From the NCBI RefSeq assembly GCF_048544455.1, contig NC_133538.1, positions 434,990,311 through 435,054,310 of the forward strand: a DNA stretch of 64,000 nucleotides, written 5' to 3'. Position 1 is the stretch's first letter. The number at the start of each line of letters is the position of its first letter. The notes beneath the pieces are model-generated. The model was not told where the DNA came from and searched no databases. It worked only from the letters and a program-made list of their open reading frames with translations. This stretch comes from Silene latifolia (taxonomy: Eukaryota; Streptophyta; Magnoliopsida; Caryophyllales; Caryophyllaceae). Position numbers and translations under genes: made by a program. Shown here one piece after another: positions 55,576 through 64,000 of the stretch.

Positions 55576-57317
55576 AAGCATCACACATTACAAAAGGCAA
55601 TCGTACAAATGGAAAACAAATAACTCAGAGCTAATGTTGATGCACATACAAATCCCAAGCTATCCATATCTGTAACAAAGCAATGACCAAAGTGTACTAA
55701 TAAAACAAATTCAAAGGTACGGGAAATAGAAAACGTAGCTCAAGTCTCATGTCACCATACTATAGACAAGTGCCAAATACCTTTCGATCTTGCAAGACAA
55801 ATTAGTCGGATTCTCGCGGATTCACTCATGCACTCATAAGTATAAGTGATTTATATGTGAAGATAGAAAGAAATAGAAACACTCACTCAACTTATGAAAC
55901 ATGTATGCAATCTAATGTGATAGATATTTCCCCAACTAGTATGCATCCAATATGTAGACAAAAGTACATGTATCAAGGACAATAAGGCTGGCAAATGGGT
56001 TAAAGGGATAGAAATGGTTTGTGCCAAAGCACATTATGGATATGTGGAGCTAAGACGGTAGTCGCAGCGCTAAACCAAAACCAAAACCAAAACCAAATGT
56101 CATGATAACAAATGAACCCAACTTAGAGAAATAATCTTAACTTTACAATATATGAGATGGAATGAAGTACTCTCCAACATTTTGATCCTTGACAAAGCCA
56201 AATGAAGCAATCAATTTCTCTTTCTTCTTCTTCTTCTTCTTCTTCTTCTTCTTCTTCTTCTTCTTCTTCTTCTTCTTCTTCTTCTTCTTCTTCTTCTTCT
56301 TCTTCTTCTTCTTCTTCTTCTTCGATTTTTCTCTCTTTTTTTTTTCTCTTTTCTTTTGCTTCATAATTTTTCTTTTTCCAATACAAGGATACAACACAAT
56401 TGCTGATAAGTACTTTGCCATACCCACATGACAACAATAATTCCCAACCCAACCATAATAGCAAAATAGACATGATAAACAAGCAACTGCGACTGTCCCG
56501 AAAAGGTAGGCAAATTCTTGGATTGTAGCTCATAGAATATAATTTAAAGTTGGCTATAAGGGTTCAAACGGGCTAACAAAAAGAATAATATATGGCTTAT
56601 TTGAACGTTAAGAATCGCGTATCCACATGTACTTAGTCAAATGAAAGTAATAAAAGTATCAAGAAATCAATGTCACACTTATGCAGTTTGATGTTACACA
56701 TTCCACAAGAAGAAATCACACTCAAGCCTAATTGACAATGAAACCAGTTTATTGATGTTCCTGGCCTAGAAAGCTCTATAGACCTCAGAATTTAAGTAGT
56801 TTACCAACATAATTGTCAAATCTAATTAGCATAAGGCATGTCAATACGGTCAAAACTTGAATTATGAGCTTTGTTTCACGAATAACGGGTCAAAACGAAG
56901 TACATGAATAACTATATTGGGATTCAAATGCAAAAACAATGCAATTTAACATCATTGTTATCCAATTCACCAAGACTCGACCTAAAACAAAGGAAAAACA
57001 TGTTTTTGTATTTTGAAAATTTTTAGTTTTTATGGATTTTTAATATAAAAACACACAACATAAAGTAAAAACTCCTCCGCTAAACCTAAATGTCACAGTG
57101 TCCTCATTGTGACGCCTATAGCATAGCAATCACACAAAAATTTCCAGCAACCTAAAGGACACATCTAACAAAAGGAATTGAAAAGAAATAGAGATAATAC
57201 AACAAAAGTTGATATAAGGGAAGAGAATACCGGGTAAGAGCATAGGAGTTCCCCCAAACCAGCTGCAAAAATAGGGGAGAAAGACCAACTGCGCAATTCC
57301 ATAATCATATGGCTACG
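55576..57317 (-). other. Non-coding 3' internal region of F
   Basis: No protein similarity. The first 1.3 kb match the E region; (TTC)n at 56222-56323 within it. A second PPT-like CCCCCAAACCAG (57251-57262) occurs near the left end of the coding part and may mark an older 3' end. Confidence 0.65.
56222..56323. repeat. (TTC)n microsatellite, 34 units
   Basis: 102 bp of pure TTC. The poly-Phe, poly-Lys and poly-Glu frames across it are shadows. Confidence 0.95.
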
Positions 57318-57373
57318 TTTTATACCCAAAGAGCAAGGTTACTCGATCGAGCCCATCACCACTCGATCGAGTA
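57318..57373 (-). promoter_or_regulatory. Internal promoter-like module of F
   Basis: Two CTCGATCGAG copies (57341-57373) followed in the minus sense by TATAAAA (57324-57318). It lies just downstream of the protease stop, where an accessory gene would start, but no such gene follows. Confidence 0.5.
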
Positions 57374-57400
57374 CTCAACTGGCGTGACTATTTCCTGCAT

Positions 57401-58387
57401 TTAAAACAAATGCCCATACAAGGCATAATCAATACAACTTAAAGCACGTAATAGTAAATCAAAAATTAGCGCATGTGCTACACAAAGACATAAGTAGCAC
57501 CAATAAATAGTCCAAGGAAAGAAAATAAGCAATGAATAAAGTTTTGGCTCATCAAACTCAAAGTCTAATATTAAGTACGAGCAAGAATGTGCATCGCTAT
57601 TCAAGTCATCTTCATTTGGAAGGAGATGGGGCTCTTCATCTGTCATAGGAGCTTCATCAATAAATTTGACGGGCTCATCTTTGAAAATCTCGGCCTCCAA
57701 GGCATCCAATTTAGCTTCTATATCAACATTGTCATCAAAGCTATAAAGTGGCTCAGGATGAAGCTTATCTCCGTAAATCAAATTCTCTATTTCATCGACT
57801 TCCTTGCTCCATGGATATGACACAGTAGCAGGGGCGTCAGATTGATCTCTGTCCAAACATAAAGTAAATGAATCATGAATAGGTGGATCAACAACATGAA
57901 GCATATAATAAGGAGCTACTGAGAGGGGACGCTTTAAAGCATTCTCAAGAACAAATTTAATTATGTCATCCCCAACTCTTAGTGTCAAAGTACCATCCCT
58001 AACATCTATTAGTGCTCCTGCAGTGTGAATAAACGGTCTACCTAGAATAATAGGGACTTGAGAGTCCTCAGCCATATCCATAACGATAAAGTCAACTGGA
58101 ATGAAATACTTCCCTACTCTAACTGGCACATGCACTAAGACACCCACAGGCTTTTTTAAAGATCTATCGGCCATTTGCAAGGTCATATTAGTGACGCGTA
58201 GTTGATCCATATCTAACTTTTTGCATATAGAATACGACATAACACTAACACTAGCCCCTAAATCACAAAGGGCTTTATCAATAGCTATACTACCAATATG
58301 ACAAGGAATAGAAAAACTTCCTGGATCCTTTAGCTTTGGTGGTGAGTTAGCTTGCAATGCGGCCGCGCACCCTTGAGTGAATGGCAC
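57401..58387 (-). CDS. Aspartic protease and tail of element F
   Basis: Open minus-strand frame of 328 codons. Core: LKDPGSFSIPCHIG, active site CDLGASVSVMS (about residues 47-57), VTNMTLQMADRS, KYFIPVDFIVMDMAEDSQVPIILGRPFIHTAGALIDVRDGTLTLRVGDD. The tail is acidic (IENLIYGDKLHPEPLYSFDD, LEAEIFKDEPVKFIDEAPM) and ends with a hydrophobic, Cys/Leu-rich stretch of about 45 residues that could be a membrane segment or read-through. All protease residues are intact. The true start lies upstream in the gag frame; the ATG at 58387 is only the first in this frame. It makes the third gag-PR element here without RT. Confidence 0.85.
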   Translation of the reverse strand: MPFTQGCAAALQANSPPKLKDPGSFSIPCHIGSIAIDKALCDLGASVSVMSYSICKKLDMDQLRVTNMTLQMADRSLKKPVGVLVHVPVRVGKYFIPVDFIVMDMAEDSQVPIILGRPFIHTAGALIDVRDGTLTLRVGDDIIKFVLENALKRPLSVAPYYMLHVVDPPIHDSFTLCLDRDQSDAPATVSYPWSKEVDEIENLIYGDKLHPEPLYSFDDNVDIEAKLDALEAEIFKDEPVKFIDEAPMTDEEPHLLPNEDDLNSDAHSCSYLILDFEFDEPKLYSLLIFFPWTIYWCYLCLCVAHALIFDLLLRALSCIDYALYGHLF

Positions 58388-60204
58388 CGTCTCAACTTCA
58401 AAGATGGTGCCGGCACTTGAATGACCAATTCAGTACATGGCACACTCACTTGAAGATTCTTCACTACCTCCATGAACCTCTCAAACTATTGTTCAAGCTT
58501 AGACTTCTGCAATTTTTGTAGAAAGGGTAGTTGAATTTTAATTGGCTCGGCTTCTTTTGCTTTAGAAGTAGCTTTGGAGGCATTATCGTCAGTTACAGGG
58601 TGGCCTCGATCGAGTCCAGTTGTCACTCGATCGAAGATCCTATTTTCTTCCAATGCCGTAGCTAAAACACGCGAAAATTTGTCAACTGGGGGGGGGGTGC
58701 CTCAATCGAGCCCGTGATATACTCAATCGAGTGCCATGGTTCCTCGATCAATCCCGTGCTTACTCGATCGAGGAACCAAGTTGTTCCTCTTTTTTCGGTC
58801 TTTTTTCTTATCCCGTCTTTGATCCTTGCAAATTTCTTTCTCATCATCACTCAACTAGAGATTACCCAATCCCTTAGGATGCATATAAGGAACCTCATCT
58901 TCATCAGTAGGCACATCCGGACTTTGATAAGTTATACCGCTTCTCAAAGAAATAGCATTAACTTGCTCATGTGTTTGTTTACCTTGGGGAGGAAGATTGC
59001 CGGACTATTTTGAAGGATTTTGAGCCGCCATTTGAGCAATTTGAGTATCCAACATCTTGTTGTGAGCTATTAGTTCGAAAATATGAGCCGTTTGCTTTTG
59101 TGGAATCATCAAACTTTGTTGCAATAGAGCCTTCATCTCTGCCATCTCATTACTTGGAGCTTGAGGAGGAGGTTGCATCTGTTGAAAACCTCCTTGATTT
59201 TGCCTAAAAAGTTTCCTTGTGGTTGATTACCACGATTTGGAGGAATAATATAAGCATTCTGCGGTGAGGCTTGAGCAAAAACATTATGACTCCTTTCAGG
59301 GAAGAAGTTAGAATAGGGAGTACCTTGATTGAAAGACTGGAAAGCATGAACTTGTTCGATGGCACTCATACACTTGGCCGCAATGTGGCCATCTATCCCA
59401 CATCTTTCACAGGACACCTCCTGTTGAACCATATTAACCGTTTCTTGCTTATTACCCAAAGACTGAGTAGTCTTCAATTCGGCTATTTGAGTCGTTAAGG
59501 CCTCCAGCTGTGCCGCAATAACGTTGTCTGAACCACTTCCTCTCTTACTACCTCTGGGGTTACCATACTCAGCAGTGTGAGTAGCTATCTGATCAATCAT
59601 CTTTGCAAGCATTACTATCATTAGTATTATCCTGGAATCTTCCATTGGCAGGGAAATCAAGCAAAGCTCTGTGATCGTCATATAACCCGTTGTAAAGCTG
59701 GTTGCAAAGGAACCAAATATGGAAGCCACGATGAGGGACGGATCGAACTAGCCTTTTGAAAAGAACCCAGGCTTCATTAAAATCTTCAGTAAGACCTTTT
59801 TTAAAACTCGTGATTTGGCTTCTAAGAGCATTAGTATTTTGCGGTGGAAAATACCTCTTGTAGAATGCAAGAGCTAGTGAAGTCCAGTAAGTGATTGCGT
59901 CGGTCTCCATATCCAAATCACGTAGCCATTCTGCTGCATCATCTCTCAGAGAGAAAGGAAATAGAGTCTGTATGACTTGATCTTAAGTCACCCCAGCTGT
60001 CAAAGGAATAGAACAAAAATATGTGACAAATTTCACCATGTGCTTGGCAGGGTCCTCTCCAACTTTTTCTCCAAATAAATTTCTCTCTACCAGGCTTATA
60101 TAAAATGGTTTGATCTCAAAGGTCTCTTTATCAGTGGTAAGGAGCTTAAAGCCTTTAGGGATAGAATCAACGGTGGGTTCGGAATGACTTGCCAAGGCCG
60201 GCAT
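58388..60204 (-). pseudogene. gag of element F
   Basis: From the ATG at 60204: MPALASHSEPTVDSIPKGFKLL, FYISLVERNLFGEKVGEDPAKH, an in-frame TAA at about 59982, then TSLALAFYKRYFPPQNTNALRSQITSFKKG and LYNGLYDDHRALLDFPANGRFQDN, a shift near 59620, zinc knuckle CERCGIDGHIAAKC (near 59375-59415), AQASPQNAYIIPPNRGNQPQG, another shift near 59200, and the linker with repeated CTCGATCGAG (58605-58774). At least three breaks. The N-terminus coincides with the boundary of block G. Confidence 0.82.
58605..58774 (-). repeat. CTCGATCGAG signature array in the gag-PR linker of F
   Basis: Six copies or near copies in 170 bp, some decayed to CTCAATCGAG. Equivalent in position to 38431-38600 of C. A G9 homopolymer (58688-58696) lies inside. 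Confidence 0.75.
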
Positions 60205-60746
60205 GTAATACCCACCTTACTTATAAATTAGATTAGAATATTAATTAGATATATGTAAATTAGGTTGGTAATTGGATACGTTAAAAGAAATAGAGTAAAT
60301 AGTAGTAATATTACTTATAATAAACTAATACAGAATAGTAGAAAGGATATATACATGTTAAGGCCATATTACTATTATTAGCCCATTATTATTAATATAA
60401 TATATAATATTATAAACCCCACCTTTTGTTAATAATAAGAAAACCTAAATAAACTCCACCCGTAAACCCTATTAGATTCATTATCATAACACAAAAAAAA
60501 GGAGAAATAAACGAAGAGGAAGGCTTTCGTTGTGCGGCCGTTATAAACCCATCGTATTCTCATCAATTTATCATCATCATTTGTTGTTCCATCGTTTAGA
60601 TCCGTCTTTTCCGTTCCATAACCAATTAAGGTAAGAATACACTCCCTTTAGTATAGCAATGAATCTTACATTGTTTTAACTCGGAATTTGTGGAATAAAC
60701 TTCTAGGAATCAATTCGAAGAAATTCGAGAAACTAATTGCAGGATT

Positions 60747-61057
60747 GTCAATTTGAAGAACACAATCGAGCAGAAAGTTTTATTAATGGAAAGCTTGATG
60801 ATAACAAGATTAATGGAGAATTTAGAGGAAGAAGTGTAGAGAATGTAATACAACAAATGATTCTATAATGAATGACTTAAGCCTATTTATAGCAATTGAC
60901 TAACTAACTTATTCTAACTAACTTGCCCTAACTTTCAGCAATTCTATTATGCCAGCTCAGCAGTTCGTTGTCAGCTCAGCAACTTATTATGGTAGTTAGT
61001 TATGCTCATGACAATTTGATAGTTATGTCACGTTTTACTTGGAATTTTACAGCTATC
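60747..61057 (-). repeat. Possible small solo LTR (minus) in G
   Basis: Minus-strand sequence starts TGATAGCTGT and contains GCTATAAATAGG (60883-60892 in plus coordinates), then an untranslated-like region ending near ATTGACA. Size and order fit a short copia LTR. No target duplication found. Confidence 0.3.
60883..60892 (-). promoter_or_regulatory. TATA box on the minus strand in G
   Basis: Minus strand CTATAAATAG. Confidence 0.4.
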
Positions 61058-61689
61058 ACGTTGTTCATCAAAATAGGTAGGATAGAGCGTCTTAAAGTAT
61101 GTGTCAGAGGTGATTCGATGTAGAGCCTGAAATCAATTATGTCGAGGCCGTATGTAGTGTATCAGTCAAGTCGTTATATGAGACTTATGTGGTTGATTAG
61201 TTGGGTGTCAGGTTGCATAATAGCAAGTGTGTCCAGGCCGATTCTATGCCGTCACGGCACGCTGTGAACACCCCTGTTTTGACCGAGAGGATGGTGTGGT
61301 GGTGCCTATAATACGTGTGTTATTGAAGGTGGACTTGAGGCATGGCTATCGTGTTGGTAGCCTGGTAGGGTAAGAGTGAGACGGAGAGCGCTGAATGAAG
61401 TCGTCCATATGAGGGATACCGTGTTTATTAATCCCATCCAATTAGACTTAAGGTACTATACTCCGCATATTTTGGTCTTTCAAACTAGTGCATGTAATAA
61501 TAATGACTTGTTTGTTTATTAGCTACTGATTTTTGGTCTTCTTAATGGATTAGTAAATTTATCTGTTAGATATTGTTGATCTTGTTTATTTAAACACGTT
61601 TTGGAATTAGGTAGATGGACTAGGAAGTAAACAAAGAATTAAGACGGTTGTCAGTATGAATTAGTTAAGTTAGTTATTATTAACTTATA

Positions 61690-61891
61690 CTCCCTCCGTC
61701 CCGGTGAATTCTTATCTATTTCCATTTTGAGGTGTATCATTCATTTGTTATCTATTTCTATTTTGGGCAAGTATTGAACAAGTGGCTAGAGTATGCAAGT
61801 GACAATTGTTCCTTTATTTTATTAGTTTGTGTCACATGCATTGGTCTTTGTGTAAAAAGGAATAGATAACAATTGACTGAGACGGAGGGAG
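61690..61891. mobile_element. Stowaway-type MITE
   Basis: 202 bp bounded by inverted repeats CTCCCTCCGTCCC (left) and GACGGAGGGAG (right), flanked by TA on both sides (61688-61689 and 61892-61893). This end sequence is the plant Tc1/mariner Stowaway signature. It encodes nothing; it would depend on a mariner transposase. Confidence 0.9.
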
Positions 61892-62180
61892 TATACGTTA
61901 TTAATGTAGGATCTGAGTTCGTAGAGGAACGCTTTTGAATTTGTTGCTTGACTAGTGTCCTGCGAAGATTTGCTAAAAGGTAGGAATTTCCTACTCAACT
62001 CTGGTTTTATTGTTAAGTGAATGAATATTTAATTGTGAGGGTTGATGAGATTAATGTTAATATTTTGAATTATTATTGGAGACGGAGTATATGTGTAGTT
62101 GTTGACGGAGATGTATGACGGGATTGTTATTGAGTTTTTGTTGTTGGTTATATTTGGTATGGAGAGTTGATTATTCAGTT

Positions 62181-62412
62181 GAGCATAACACGAAGGGTGT
62201 TACTGCCAGTTTTGCATGGCGAGTAATCGTTACTGCCAGATGTGCATAGTAAGTAATTACTACTGTCAGAGATAGTTGCGCATAGTAAGTGATTACTAAC
62301 TGCCAGTTGTGCATAGTACGGATGGTACTACTGCCAGTTGAGCATGGTATGAGAGTACCACTGCCAGTTGAGTTGAGCATAGCACGGTGTTCAGGGGGTT
62401 GTGCTACTGCCA
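62181..62412 (+). repeat. Tandem array of hairpin-bearing units, about 30-45 bp each
   Basis: Seven units share GCAT before and ACTGCCAG after a small hairpin. The arms are TAACAC/GTGTTA (62186-62202), AGTAA/TTACT (62222-62234), AGTAA/TTACT (62248-62261), AGTAA/TTACT (62284-62297), AGTAC/GTACT (62315-62329), TGGTA/TACCA (62345-62360) and AGCAC/GTGCT (62381-62405). Loops are 3-15 bases. Arms differ between units, yet remain complementary. Confidence 0.85.
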
Positions 62413-62795
62413 GTGATGTAAGTGAGTTGTACGGATAAAGTGAAGAGAACTTGATGAATATCTATTTTGGATGGATTATTATTGTTGTTTAGTTTATTCC
62501 TACTCAACCTCATGGTTGACCGTGTATTCGTGAACACATGTGATGAACCATAATGGGGAGCAGATTTGACAGGTACTAAAGATTAGCTGACTTGGGAGCT
62601 TATGGGAATGCGTGAGGACTTGGTCAGTCTACCTAGAAGTCTAGACCACATAGATTGTTTAATCACTTATTTATTTCCGCTGCGATTTGTACTTTAATTT
62701 ATATTAAGTTTTATTTTAGTTAAGCTGTAATAAACGTGTAATCGCTAAATTTTTATTTAAAGTACTTTGGTTTGTTGTACTTTGTTATTCACTAC

Positions 62796-64000
62796 TGATA
62801 CCTGTCGATGTGAGTATCAAAAATAATATTTATAATTTTCCAAACTACAACTAGCAAGCGGTAGTAAGGGTCGATCCGCAGGGAGGTAGGGAGTTAAGTT
62901 GTTTTATTTCAGTCTATGGAATTTATGGGGGGTTTTAGATTGAAGAATATCTAAGTCTAAATGCAAAAATAGACAAGCAAACAATAGAAATAAGTATAAG
63001 CAAATGATAAAAAGGAGCTAAGACGGTCGGTTCACTATAGCTGCGATGGCACATAATCCTAGGTAAGTCCGAAATACAGTCATGTAGGATGGGTAAAACA
63101 TGTCCTCTCGGTCCAAGTTAACTAGTAGCTCCCTTCGGTCTATGCTACTAGTCTTTAGGTCTCACTAATACTAGCTCTCGCCCTGAAAAGTGATTCCTAA
63201 AGCCTAAATTACTTATCTTTCGATCTTAGCAATTTAGTCGTCTTAATTCATTAATTAATGCCCTCCCCTATCTCTCGATCTACGGGTTGTTCAAAACTAA
63301 GCATCTAATAAGTCTCCTCTCGGTCTCATTGTTAAATATTGCACTTAACGAATCAAACGATGCTAATCAGACACGGGTCTGATCGATCGACCAACTACTT
63401 CAGTCGACCGACCATACGACATAGTCCATCGACCAGTTAAGCCAGTCGGTCGACCATGCCCTAATCCGGGGTCACCTATTCTACGCCATCTACGCTATAG
63501 CTCCTCTACATCTTAGCAAAGGGTATTTAGCTACTCATAATGGTGATAATAACAAGAACTAATTTGATAATAAGCATAATGGATTGCATAATTGAAATAA
63601 TTGAATGAATAAATTCGCATAAAACTGTAACTAGGGCTTGGGATTCTATCTAGCAAGAACCAAAACTAAAGAAATGAATAAAACAATACTGAAATTAAAG
63701 GACTAGAATTACCAAAACAAAGGAACAAGCGATGAATCCGAAAGTAAGGTACGAACTTTATTGAGAATTCTAAACTACGAATAGCTAATGTATTTTATTG
63801 TATGTAAACTAAAGATATGTATGATAGGAACTAGATAATCAATACAGAGGAGTTGAATCACGTTATAAAGGAATTATCATGTAACCTAATCTTCATAACC
63901 TAATTATCATGGGCTTTGTCACGTCTTCTAGTTTTAATTTGCGCGTTAGAGACGTGGGGTTGTTGATCGACCAATGAGACTACTTGATCGACTGCTCCTC
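62796..64000 (-). repeat. Athila-type LTR H, partial, runs off the window
   Basis: Begins TGATACCTGTCGATGTGAG, then CAAAAATAA and a GGTCGATCCGCAGGGAGG block, as in the ends of C and of the fragment at 18411. In the minus sense this is the 3' part of an LTR. A TTATAA element lies near 63862-63869, with signature motifs TCGACC on its upstream side at 63964-64000 and another set in the transcribed part at 63381-63456. Confidence 0.7.
63381..63456 (-). promoter_or_regulatory. TCGACCGACC-like signature array in LTR H
   Basis: GATCGATCGACC, CAGTCGACCGACC, CCATCGACC and CAGTCGGTCGACC in 76 bp, alternating direct and inverted. A further pair begins at 63964 (GATCGACC, GATCGACTG). Confidence 0.65.

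Larger units (their letters stand above)
54306..60204 (-). mobile_element. Element F: Athila-like gag-PR element (minus), 5' part missing
   Basis: 3' LTR, PPT, non-coding region, protease and gag in that plus-strand order. Block G interrupts at the gag start codon (60204), so PBS and 5' LTR are not visible. No RT, RNase H or integrase exists between the protease and the PPT. Confidence 0.82.
60205..62795 (+). repeat. LTR-like block G
   Basis: Opens TGTAATACCCACC at the F gag start codon, an LTR start common in Tekay/Del-type chromoviruses, and has no coding frames over 2.6 kb. The right limit is set only by the start of LTR H. No target duplication was found, so it could be one LTR of a larger element interrupted by H, or a solo LTR. 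It contains a MITE, a possible minus-strand copia LTR and a hairpin array. Confidence 0.5.

Noticed and set aside
56143..56431. Poly-Lys, poly-Glu and poly-Phe frames
   Set aside because: Shadows of the TTC repeat in non-coding sequence of F.
57587..57820. Plus-strand frame of 77 codons
   Set aside because: Antisense shadow of the F protease tail.
62181..62412. Centromeric or subtelomeric satellite
   Set aside because: Only seven units with variable length inside an LTR-like block; no higher-order array.

Overview
The window is plant nuclear DNA, almost certainly heterochromatic or intergenic sequence from a eudicot. It holds no host gene that I can defend as intact. It is a pile of Ty3/gypsy and Ty1/copia LTR retrotransposons nested inside each other, plus one MITE and a broken FAR1/MULE-type gene at the left edge. 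The combination of Tat (Retand-like) and Athila-like elements and the reading of the spliced antisense accessory genes fit a large-genome eudicot; Caryophyllales such as Silene is a guess from memory of Retand, not something the sequence proves.

Layout. 1-1660: FAR1-RELATED-like pseudogene. 2404-3540: truncated LTR (family B). 3541-4213: copia integrase remnant. 4214-6138 and 52357-52618: one Athila-type LTR (D, minus strand) split by the insertion of element A. Element A (6139-52351, TSD gttag, plus strand) is a Tat-lineage Ty3 element with tRNA-Arg PBS, broken gag-PR-RT-RH-aRH-IN, two antisense accessory genes with visible introns (43606-45062 and 45946-48299), PPT and two LTRs of about 2.36 kb. 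Element B (11938-23322, minus, TSD aatac/gatac) sits in A between PR and RT. Element C (26654-42826, plus, TSD gtctt) sits in A near the end of the integrase. A copia element (29541-38135, plus, TSD aagac) sits in the gag of C. To the right, 52619-54258 is a piece of an Athila-type element E (minus), 54306-60204 is a related element F (minus) inserted in it, 60205-62795 is an LTR-like block G carrying a Stowaway-type MITE and a hairpin-bearing tandem array, and 62796-64000 is the start of another LTR (H, minus).

Elements B, C and F are Athila-like and all keep gag and protease, but show no reverse transcriptase, RNase H or integrase. They look like non-autonomous gag-PR elements which would need pol from elsewhere.

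The most unusual signal is regulatory. Each Ty3 family carries its own short motif, usually palindromic or paired, repeated just upstream of the LTR TATA box: CTGCTGCGCCTCTTCC in A, CGAGCG/CGCTCGGA in B, ACTCGATCGAGT in C, E and F, and TCGACCGACC-like in H. The same family motif recurs inside the element, in several cases directly upstream of a second TATA box or of an accessory gene. This suggests that a family-specific promoter module is shared by the LTR and by internal, sometimes antisense, genes. A second signal is a seven-unit array at 62181-62410 in which every unit has a small hairpin whose two arms change together.
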